NCBI GenBank assembly: GCA_002452615.1
Contig: DKES01000029.1
Location: forward strand, 23,239 to 28,477
From: Patescibacteria group bacterium UBA6816
Lineage (GTDB): Bacteria > Patescibacteriota > Patescibacteriia > UBA2591 > UBA6264
Length of the DNA: 5,239 nt
Direction of reading: 5' to 3'
In this document: positions 1-4,520 of the stretch, one piece after another
Layout: every line of letters starts with the position of its first letter
Position numbering within the stretch: the stretch's first letter is position 1
Program-made: the position numbers and the translations under genes
The notes under the pieces: generated by a model
The model's database searches: none
What the model saw: only the letters and a program-made list of their open reading frames with translations
What the model was told of the DNA's origin: nothing

Positions 1-28
1 TTGATTAAACCATAATTTTTGTTATAAT
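1..28 (+). promoter_or_regulatory. Sigma70-type promoter with extended -10, for the LCP gene
   Basis: TTGATT (1-6) is a plausible -35 element, followed by a 16-bp spacer and a perfect TATAAT (23-28). TGT immediately before the -10 makes it an extended -10 promoter. The usual start point, about 7 bases after the -10, falls at position 35, which is the A of the LCP start codon. The -35 lies at the very edge of the window, so its upstream context cannot be seen. Confidence 0.7.
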
Positions 29-34
29 TCTTTT

Positions 35-1459
35 ATGCACGACCAACGAATTAATTTAATTGACCAAAACCTGTCTCCTCAAGCAGAAGTAGACCAGGAA
101 AAAATAAAGGAAATTAAAAAAAGCAAATCAAAACGCTGGCCTTTTCGTTTCTTAATTTTTTTTATTGCCCTGGCTATCTTTTTTTCCACTAATATTATTT
201 TTTCCCAAAATAGTTTAATTACTAATTTAGGACGATTATCTTTTTGGGAAGGAATGGCCAGATTGGTAGTGGGAAAAGATAAAATTTTAAAAGGAGAAAT
301 CCTTGACCGCACTAATTTTTTAATCTTAGGGATGGGTGGAGCTCAACACGAAGGTCCGTATTTAACTGATACTATTATCTTGGCCAGCTTAAGACCCTCT
401 ACTCAAGAATTAGCCCTTTTATCTATTCCCCGCGACCTTTATGTTCCAATTCCTGATTATGGCTGGCAAAAAATAAACTTTGCTAATGCTTTGGGGGTAG
501 CCAGAAAAAAAGATGGTGGAGAATTAGCCAGTAAAGTGGTGGGGAATATTTTAGACTTACCAATTCATTATTGGGTGCGAGCAGATTTTCAAATTTTCAA
601 AGATGTTATTGATGAATTAGGCGGAATTGAAATAGAAGTAGAAACAAGCTTTGTTGACCACGAGTTCCCTGGTCCTAACTTTACTTATCGTACCATTAGT
701 TTTAATAAGGGCTGGCAAACCATGGACGGAGAAACAGCTTTACGATTTGTTCGTTCCCGCCACGGCTCTAATGGAGAAAATTCTGATTTTGCTCGGGCCC
801 GAAGGCAACAAAAAGTTCTTTTTGCCATTAAAGAAAAAATTGAACAAGAAAATATTCTCACTCAACCGCAAAAAATATATTCTTTTTACCAGGCCTTGGA
901 AGGAAACTTAAGTAGTAATCTTGATTTAAGCCAATCAATCCGTTTAGCTAAAATTATTTCTCAAATCCAATTAGAAAATATTAAAACTCAAGTAATTGAA
1001 GATGGGCCAAACGGACTTTTAAAATCAGAAATTACTTTACAAGGAGCTTTTGTGCTGACACCTAAAAGCGGTGATTTTAAAGAACTGGCTCAAATGGCCA
1101 AAGAAATGCTTGATCTTCCCGGAGAAAAACTTTGGAGCCAAACTGCGATTGCTTCAGAACAAAAAATAAAAATCATTATTTTAAATGGAACTCATGTTCC
1201 TGGCTTAGCTAGTCAAACTAGCCAAGAATTAGAAAAAATAGGAATTACTACTTTAGAAACCGGCAACGCGCCCCAAAAAGATTATTCCACCACCACTATT
1301 TTTCAACTTAATCCGAGCTCTTCTTTAAATCAAATTCAAAAAATACAACAAGCTTTAAATCAATCCTTAATTTATCCTAAATCAGAATTAGACCAAGAAA
1401 TTAGAGATTTATTTAGTCTTCAGTCAGCTGATTTTTTAATTATTTTGGGGGAAAATTAA
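35..1459 (+). CDS. LCP (LytR-CpsA-Psr) family glycopolymer transferase with LytR_C domain
   Basis: LCP enzymes move undecaprenyl-linked glycopolymers onto the cell envelope, working on the outer face of the membrane. The 474-aa protein has a charged cytoplasmic N-terminus (1-34), one membrane anchor (about 36-57), an LCP catalytic domain (about 92-265) and a LytR_C-like domain (about 377-472, beginning IKIIILNGT). LCP signatures seen are NFLILGMGG (94-102), TDTIILASLRP (111-121, conserved Asp112), SIPRDLYVP (130-138, Arg133/Asp134), DELGGIEIEVE (193-203), RFVRSRHG (237-244) and DFARARRQQKVL (251-262), which supply the acidic and arginine residues expected for pyrophosphate and metal binding. 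The start at 35 is kept because the next ATG (Met74) lies beyond the anchor. No Shine-Dalgarno is present and the promoter abuts the ATG. It is the first gene of a probable operon with der, one base downstream. The acceptor polymer cannot be inferred. Confidence 0.92.
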   Translation: MHDQRINLIDQNLSPQAEVDQEKIKEIKKSKSKRWPFRFLIFFIALAIFFSTNIIFSQNSLITNLGRLSFWEGMARLVVGKDKILKGEILDRTNFLILGMGGAQHEGPYLTDTIILASLRPSTQELALLSIPRDLYVPIPDYGWQKINFANALGVARKKDGGELASKVVGNILDLPIHYWVRADFQIFKDVIDELGGIEIEVETSFVDHEFPGPNFTYRTISFNKGWQTMDGETALRFVRSRHGSNGENSDFARARRQQKVLFAIKEKIEQENILTQPQKIYSFYQALEGNLSSNLDLSQSIRLAKIISQIQLENIKTQVIEDGPNGLLKSEITLQGAFVLTPKSGDFKELAQMAKEMLDLPGEKLWSQTAIASEQKIKIIILNGTHVPGLASQTSQELEKIGITTLETGNAPQKDYSTTTIFQLNPSSSLNQIQKIQQALNQSLIYPKSELDQEIRDLFSLQSADFLIILGEN

Positions 1460-1460
1460 A

Positions 1461-2789
1461 ATGAAAAAAATTGCCTTAATCGGACAAATGAATGTGGGAA
1501 AATCAACTCTTTTTAATCGTTTAATTGAAGAAGAAAAATCCATTGTTTCAAATGTTCCCGGAACCACGCGCGACCTTAATTATGGTTTTTGTCTTTGGCG
1601 CGGAGAAAAATTTATATTTATTGATACTGGTGGGGTCATTGAAAAAGAATCTTCTACAAAATTAAAAAAAGAAACCAAAGAACAAATTATTAAAGCTATT
1701 AAGCAAGCTGACCTTATTTTCTTTGTGATTGAGATTAGGCCTTCTCAAGAATCAACTCAAGGTCGGCCCATTTCTGACTTTGAAAGGGAAATTGGTCGTT
1801 TAGTAAAAAAAGATAAAACTCCTAGTTGGCTCATTTTAAATAAGGCTGATAATCCTGCTAAGCGAGCTTGGCTAGAAAATCCGGAATGGTTAAAACTGGG
1901 TTTTAAAAATATTTTTGCGGTTTCTGCGGCCAATGGAACTGGACTCGGAGATCTTTTAGACCAAACCGTTAATTTTTTTAAAAAAAATTCTTCTCCAGAC
2001 TCTTCTCCTTTAGAAGAAAAAATTATTACTCCAATTAAGGTTTCTCTGATTGGTCGACCCAATGTTGGCAAATCAACTCTTTTAAATGCTCTTAGTGGAG
2101 AAGAAAGAATGATTGTTTCTAATCAGCCTCATACCACCCGCGGGCCTCAAGATATTCTCTTAAAAAATAAATCTGGCAAATCCCCTCTATTGCTAGTTGA
2201 TACCGCGGGGATTAGAAAAAAAGCCAAGATAAAACGAGGTTTGGAAGAAATTGGGGTAAAAAAATCTTTGGAAATGATTAAAAAATCTGATATTGTTCTT
2301 TTGGTTTTAGACGCCACAGAAAAAATAAATCATCAAGACAAAGCTTTAATCGGTCTAGTAGAAAAACATAAAAAGGGTTTAATCTTAGTTTTTAATAAAT
2401 GCGATTTAACTGATTCTCCAGACCAAGTATTTTTTGTTCCCTGGGCACCCCGAATTCTTATTTCCGCTAAAGAGAAAAAAAATATTAATCAGATATTTAC
2501 TCTAATCGAAACTGGACAAAGAAATAGAAAGCGCCAAATAGAAAAAGATGACTTGGCCAGTTTTTTAAAAAGGGTGGTGGTGGAAAAAAAATGGCCGGAA
2601 AAAATCTGGGAAAGAATTACCTTAGAACAAAGAGATGTTGCTCCACCTTATTTTGTTCTCCAAGCCCCAGGGTCAATTATTAGAAGAAAACAAATTAATC
2701 CGGCTCAAATAAATATTATAAAAAAGGAAATGAGAAAAAAATGGAATTGGGAAGGAACTTTAATTGAGATAGATATTTGTAAAATTTAA
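1461..2789 (+). CDS. der: Ribosome-assembly GTPase Der (EngA)
   Basis: Der is a tandem-GTPase factor for maturation of the 50S ribosomal subunit in the cytoplasm. The 442 aa are close to family length. G domain 1: P-loop GQMNVGKS (8-15), PGTTRD (33-38), DTGG (55-58), NKAD (127-130), SA (155-156). G domain 2: GRPNVGKS (198-205), HTTR (224-227), DTAG (247-250) followed by IRKKAKI, NKCD (312-315), ISA (334-336). The C-terminal KH-like domain (about 345-442) ends with PPYFVL (395-400) and WEGTLIEI (430-437), typical of Der. Odd points: the first P-loop reads GQM where GRP is usual, and the second G2 motif reads PHTTRG instead of PGTTRD. It starts one base after the LCP stop; GGGGG at 1447-1451 may serve as a weak ribosome site. 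A T7A8 tract lies in the linker between the G domains. Confidence 0.97.
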   Translation: MKKIALIGQMNVGKSTLFNRLIEEEKSIVSNVPGTTRDLNYGFCLWRGEKFIFIDTGGVIEKESSTKLKKETKEQIIKAIKQADLIFFVIEIRPSQESTQGRPISDFEREIGRLVKKDKTPSWLILNKADNPAKRAWLENPEWLKLGFKNIFAVSAANGTGLGDLLDQTVNFFKKNSSPDSSPLEEKIITPIKVSLIGRPNVGKSTLLNALSGEERMIVSNQPHTTRGPQDILLKNKSGKSPLLLVDTAGIRKKAKIKRGLEEIGVKKSLEMIKKSDIVLLVLDATEKINHQDKALIGLVEKHKKGLILVFNKCDLTDSPDQVFFVPWAPRILISAKEKKNINQIFTLIETGQRNRKRQIEKDDLASFLKRVVVEKKWPEKIWERITLEQRDVAPPYFVLQAPGSIIRRKQINPAQINIIKKEMRKKWNWEGTLIEIDICKI

Positions 2790-2793
2790 TTAT

Positions 2794-2835
2794 ATTAATC
2801 GGCTCGGCCAAACCGCACCAAAAGACTCGATTAAT
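2794..2835. repeat. Inverted repeat just after der
   Basis: ATTAATCG (2794-2801) is matched by CGATTAAT (2828-2835), a perfect 8-bp inverted repeat with 26 bases between the arms, which contain a smaller CGG/CCG pairing (2805-2807 with 2813-2815). It begins 5 bases after the der stop, so it could form a 3'-end hairpin on the der transcript, but it lacks a strong GC stem with a T tract. Confidence 0.4.
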
Positions 2836-2854
2836 TTCCCCGGCGAGGAAATTA
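2832..2854. repeat. Hairpin with 8-bp stem
   Basis: TAATTTCC (2832-2839) and GGAAATTA (2847-2854) form a perfect 8-bp stem around a 7-base GC-rich loop, CCGGCGA. Its left arm overlaps the right arm of the preceding inverted repeat by four bases, so the two hairpins are alternatives to each other. Confidence 0.5.
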
Positions 2855-2862
2855 CCGCTTGA

Positions 2863-2910
2863 CGCTCGGGCTTCCTCGTTCTTGCTTTGCAAGAACACCG
2901 TGCCCGTTCG
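2863..2910. repeat. 48-bp imperfect palindrome (REP-like hairpin)
   Basis: The core is GTTCTTGC (2878-2885), loop TTT, GCAAGAAC (2889-2896), a perfect 8-bp stem. Outside it, CGGGC (2867-2871) pairs with GCCCG (2902-2906), and CG (2863-2864) pairs with CG (2909-2910), giving a long interrupted stem. The inner CGAGGAA (2844-2850) can alternatively pair with TTCCTCG (2872-2878). No T tract follows, so it is not a standard terminator. The shape resembles repetitive extragenic palindromes; whether it is repeated elsewhere in the genome cannot be seen. Confidence 0.55.
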
Positions 2911-2959
2911 CCCTGCGCGACACTTTTCTTAGCGATTTGTCCTGTGCCTGTTTGTAAAA

Positions 2960-3244
2960 ATGAATCCCGTTAGAAAAGACAAAATGTGGTATACTTATAT
3001 AATTCAAAGTAAAAAGGATAGCAAATGGTATACGGGATGTAGCGCTGATTTACGGAAGCGCTTTAAAAAACATAACCAAAATACAATAATTTCTACCAAA
3101 GGTCGAGGACCATTTAAATTAATATATTATGAGGCGTGTTTAAACAAAAATGATGCTTTTGCTAGAGAAAAATATTTAAAGACAGGCAGGGGTAAAAAAT
3201 ATTTAAAAAACCGTTTAAAGCGCTTCCTTTTTCTAACGAGATGA
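2960..3244 (+). CDS. Small GIY-YIG nuclease-domain protein
   Basis: A single GIY-YIG domain of the small stand-alone type (YhbQ/UPF0213-like, 80-95 aa). With the 2960 start it has 94 residues. YTYIIQS (11-17) is the GIY strand, WYTGCSADLRKRFKKHN (23-39) holds the YIG counterpart YTG and the conserved Arg and His, YYEA (56-59) and AREKYLK (68-74) include candidate catalytic Glu, and LKNRL (82-86) is the usual C-terminal helix. Family function is mostly unknown; nuclease activity is an inference. The start is uncertain: the in-frame ATG at 2984 (MWYTYIIQ) fits the family's usual beginning and gives 86 aa; neither start has a Shine-Dalgarno. The stop overlaps the pth start (ATGA, 3241-3244), so pth translation may be coupled. 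Both gene ends lie in matching inverted repeats, suggesting a mobile unit inserted between der and pth. Confidence 0.85.
   Translation: MNPVRKDKMWYTYIIQSKKDSKWYTGCSADLRKRFKKHNQNTIISTKGRGPFKLIYYEACLNKNDAFAREKYLKTGRGKKYLKNRLKRFLFLTR
2966..3240. mobile_element. Candidate mini-element: GIY-YIG gene bounded by inverted repeats
   Basis: CGTTAGAAAA (2968-2977) is the exact reverse complement of TTTTCTAACG (3229-3238). Extended outward, CCCGTTAGAAAA (2966-2977) matches the other end at 11 of 12 positions. Immediately outside, allowing one base (T2965) on the left, the 5-bp direct repeat ATGAA occurs on both sides (2960-2964 and 3241-3245), as expected of a target-site duplication. The right-hand copy is the start of pth, so the left ATG of the GIY-YIG gene may be a duplicated pth start codon. 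No transposase is present. A 5-bp repeat can occur by chance. Confidence 0.45.
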
Positions 3245-3816
3245 AATTAATTATCGGATTAGGTAATCCAGGGGAAAAATATGCTAACACCCGCCATAAT
3301 ATTGGTTGGCAGATTGTTGATTCTTTTTTATTAGAAAAACAAAAAAAGACATCCGCTCAATGGCAAAAAAACAAAAAGGCCAATTGTCTTTTTTTAAAAA
3401 AACAAATTGCCGAACAAGAAACTCTCCTGGTTAAACCCTTAACTTTTATGAATAATTCTGGGCAAAGCGTTGCTGTTTGGCAAAAAAAATTTAATTTAAG
3501 TCCAGAAAATATTATCGTTATCCATGATGACTCTGATATTAATTTAGGAAAAATAAGAATATCTCAAAATCGTTCAGCCGGAGGACACCGAGGAATCCAA
3601 TCAATTATCAATCATTTAAAAACAAAAAATTTTATCCGTTTAAGAATTGGTCTTAAACCAGAAAGAGAAATTAAAATTCCTTTGGAAAAATTTGTTTTAA
3701 AAAAATTTTCCCGCGCTGAAAAAAAACAATTAGCTTCAATAATTTCTTTAAGCCAACAAGCGATTATTGATATTTTAAAAAATGGCCCAGATAAGGCCAT
3801 GAGTCAATATAATTAA
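3241..3816 (+). CDS. pth: Peptidyl-tRNA hydrolase (bacterial Pth1)
   Basis: Pth cleaves the ester bond of peptidyl-tRNAs that fall off ribosomes, recycling tRNA in the cytoplasm. The 191 aa are family length. GLGNPGEKYANTRHNIGW (6-23) carries Asn9 and the catalytic His19; KPLTFMNNSGQSV (65-77) carries Met70/Asn71; VIHDDSDI (93-100) carries Asp96, matching E. coli Asp93; and AGGHRGIQSII (113-123) is the substrate-contact loop. In that last motif Arg117 replaces the usual Asn (E. coli Asn114). The start is fixed by the motif, which begins at residue 3. The ATG overlaps the GIY-YIG stop by 4 bases and has only a weak GAG in front, so translational coupling is likely. It ends 19 bases before the terminator at 3836. 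Confidence 0.97.
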   Translation: MKLIIGLGNPGEKYANTRHNIGWQIVDSFLLEKQKKTSAQWQKNKKANCLFLKKQIAEQETLLVKPLTFMNNSGQSVAVWQKKFNLSPENIIVIHDDSDINLGKIRISQNRSAGGHRGIQSIINHLKTKNFIRLRIGLKPEREIKIPLEKFVLKKFSRAEKKQLASIISLSQQAIIDILKNGPDKAMSQYN

Positions 3817-3835
3817 AATTAAATTTTAAAAAAGA

Positions 3836-3860
3836 AAAAGCCCTGTTTTGCAGGGCTTTT
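3836..3860. terminator. Bidirectional intrinsic terminator between convergent genes
   Basis: AAAAGCCCTG (3836-3845), loop TTTTG, CAGGGCTTTT (3851-3860): a perfect 10-bp stem with A and T tracts on both sides. On the plus strand it ends the pth transcript. On the minus strand it lies 13 bases beyond the lipoprotein stop and is followed by a longer T-rich tract (TTTTTCTTTTTT), so it should be stronger in that direction. Confidence 0.92.
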
Positions 3861-3873
3861 GGTTATTTTCTTG

Positions 3874-4233
3874 TTATCCCAGTTCAAAAAAACTTTCCCG
3901 AATGATTTCTTTATTGTTTTCGTCTCGGATTTTTATCCGGACCTTGATCTGGTCTCCGGATTGGAAAAAAGCCTTTTCAACAACTTCTCTTCTTCCTGAA
4001 ACATACCGAGAAAAAATTTCCACATAATTACCATGGGAATCTCGCCGGCTTATTTCCACTCGAGCCGATTCCCAGTTCTTATTGAAAACAATAATTTCTT
4101 CATCATCATACTGAAAAGTAATTTGGACTCCAATCACCTCAAAAGTGAGTTCTCCATCAGTAGGCTCTAAAACATCCCACTCACAAGAGAAAATAAAAAC
4201 CAGAAAAATCAGAAATATATATCTTGTCTTCAT
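3874..4233 (-). CDS. Small predicted lipoprotein of unknown function
   Basis: I do not recognise a family. The 119-aa protein begins MKTRYIFLIFLVFIFSC, a short hydrophobic signal ending in a lipobox-like IFSC, so Cys17 is probably lipid-modified and the rest faces outside the membrane. Residues about 28-119 are rich in alternating hydrophobic and charged stretches (ELTFEVIGVQITFQY, ARVEISRR, QIKVRIKIRD), suggesting a small beta-sandwich domain; this is inference. It has the best ribosome site in the window (AGGAGGG, 5 bases before the ATG) and its own promoter and structured leader. Codon use departs from the neighbours: Lys is AAG in 4 of 6, Leu is CTG/CTC in 4 of 5 and Arg is CGG in 5 of 10, while the pth arginines I read include no CGG. 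This, with the separate promoter and terminator, suggests an independently acquired unit. Confidence 0.8.
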   Translation of the reverse strand: MKTRYIFLIFLVFIFSCEWDVLEPTDGELTFEVIGVQITFQYDDEEIIVFNKNWESARVEISRRDSHGNYVEIFSRYVSGRREVVEKAFFQSGDQIKVRIKIRDENNKEIIRESFFELG

Positions 4234-4237
4234 GACG

Positions 4238-4244
4238 CCCTCCT
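4238..4244 (-). promoter_or_regulatory. Consensus Shine-Dalgarno of the lipoprotein gene
   Basis: The minus strand reads AGGAGGG followed by CGTC and the ATG at 4233 (5 bases between AGGAGG and ATG), an ideal ribosome site. The same seven bases are exactly complementary to a hairpin loop in the leader (4336-4342), so the site could be masked. Confidence 0.9.
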
Positions 4245-4251
4245 TATTTAA

Positions 4252-4386
4252 TTTATCTCTCCACTTTCCTGCCTACCAGTTTAAGACTTACGCTTGACAA
4301 GCAAGATCAGCCTTAATTAGGGCTACTTCCCGACTAGGAGGGATGGTCGGTTTTGCCACTGACAGACAGGAAACTAGAGAGATAAA
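4252..4386 (-). ncRNA. Structured 5' leader RNA (candidate cis-regulatory RNA) of the lipoprotein gene
   Basis: Bases 4358-4386 pair with 4252-4280 without any bulge. Read as minus-strand RNA, the 29 positions give 24 Watson-Crick pairs, 4 G-U wobbles and one G-G mismatch (4264/4374). Read as plus-strand RNA, the four wobbles become A-C mismatches, so the fold favours the minus strand, the strand of the promoter and the gene. The 77-base interior holds three hairpins: CCGAC/GTCGG (4346-4350 with 4330-4334) with an 11-base loop, AGCC/GGCT (4321-4324 with 4309-4312), and GCTT/AAGC (4299-4302 with 4292-4295) extended by CTT/AAG. The first loop contains CCCUCCU, complementary to the Shine-Dalgarno. 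I looked for 6S, SRP, 5S, RNase P, tmRNA and common riboswitch motifs (TPP, FMN, cobalamin, lysine, SAM, T-box) and saw none. A miniature inverted-repeat element is the main alternative. Confidence 0.65.
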
Positions 4387-4433
4387 AAATCTGCTATATT
4401 TATCAGGTTATGTTAAGATAATAGCAGATTTTT
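4385..4433. repeat. Perfect 13-bp inverted repeat over the promoter -10 (operator or terminator)
   Basis: AAAAATCTGCTAT (4385-4397) and ATAGCAGATTTTT (4421-4433) are exact reverse complements, 23 bases apart. The arms enclose part of the minus-strand -10 element and the expected transcription start. Two readings fit: an operator for a repressor dimer, or a hairpin with T tracts that ends transcripts arriving from rodA on the minus strand. The stem is AT-rich and the loop long, so a terminator would be weak. Confidence 0.65.
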
Positions 4434-4446
4434 GCCCTTTTGTCAA
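4418..4446 (-). promoter_or_regulatory. Near-consensus sigma70 promoter for the leader RNA and lipoprotein
   Basis: On the minus strand TTGACA (4446-4441) is a perfect -35, followed by a 17-bp spacer and TATTAT (4423-4418), a 5-of-6 match to the -10. Transcription should start at about 4411-4414, giving a leader of about 180 bases before the ATG at 4233. The promoter sits inside and beside a 13-bp inverted repeat, suggesting regulation. Confidence 0.8.
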
Positions 4447-4451
4447 TACCC

Positions 4452-4468
4452 TGTACAAGATGAGTACA
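4452..4468. promoter_or_regulatory. Dyad upstream of the -35 (candidate operator)
   Basis: TGTAC (4452-4456), seven bases, GTACA (4464-4468) form a 17-bp dyad. It lies 5 bases upstream of the minus-strand -35 hexamer, a place suited to a regulator contacting RNA polymerase. The binding protein is unknown, and five-base arms may arise by chance. Confidence 0.35.
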
Positions 4469-4485
4469 TAGGTAATCAGAATACG

Positions 4486-4502
4486 CACAGGTTGAACCTG
4501 TG
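4486..4502. repeat. 17-bp palindrome downstream of rodA
   Basis: CACAGGTT (4486-4493), a central G, AACCTGTG (4495-4502): perfect 8-bp arms, extendable by ATAC/GTAT across a two-base bulge. It is 18 bases beyond the rodA stop on the minus strand and lacks a following T tract in either direction. It may be an operator or a 3'-end hairpin of the rodA mRNA. Confidence 0.5.
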
Positions 4503-4520
4503 TATTTGAGAAGGAGAAAA

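Larger units (their letters stand above)
2790..2959. other. GC-rich, palindrome-rich intergenic segment between der and the GIY-YIG gene
   Basis: The 120 bases from 2821 to 2940 contain 63 G or C (about 52 percent), against 17 of 60 (28 percent) in the end of der at 2701-2760. The segment holds a chain of inverted repeats listed separately (2794-2835, 2832-2854, 2863-2910). None is followed by a T run as in an intrinsic terminator. I see no convincing promoter and no credible protein on either strand. Composition and structure suggest a mobile or dispersed repeat, or a structured RNA, rather than ordinary spacer. Confidence 0.6.

Noticed and set aside
651..911. Plus-strand open frame of 86 codons inside the LCP gene in another frame
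   Set aside because: It overlaps the conserved LCP catalytic motifs in the true frame and has no recognisable domain or start signal.
1757..2071. Minus-strand open frame of 104 codons inside der
   Set aside because: Fully antisense to the two Der GTPase domains, whose motifs are intact; a shadow frame.
2716..2898. Minus-strand open frame of 60 codons across the end of der and the GC-rich gap
   Set aside because: Half of it is antisense to the conserved end of der, it has no ribosome site, and its sequence follows the palindromes rather than a protein family.
2998..3003. TATAAT on the plus strand near the start of the GIY-YIG gene
   Set aside because: No -35 about 17 bases upstream, and it lies in codons of the conserved GIY strand.
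2987..3033. Direct repeat TGGTATAC twice (2987-2994 and 3026-3033)
   Set aside because: Both copies encode Trp-Tyr-Thr of the GIY and YIG strands; explained by the protein motif.
4294..4299. TTGACA on the plus strand inside the leader RNA region
   Set aside because: No -10 element at suitable spacing and no plus-strand gene follows; it is part of the small GCTT/AAGC hairpin.
4252..4386. Reading the leader as SRP RNA, because of GGAAGTAGCC
   Set aside because: The SRP symmetric loop and its paired GGTCAGG side are absent, and the hairpin order differs.
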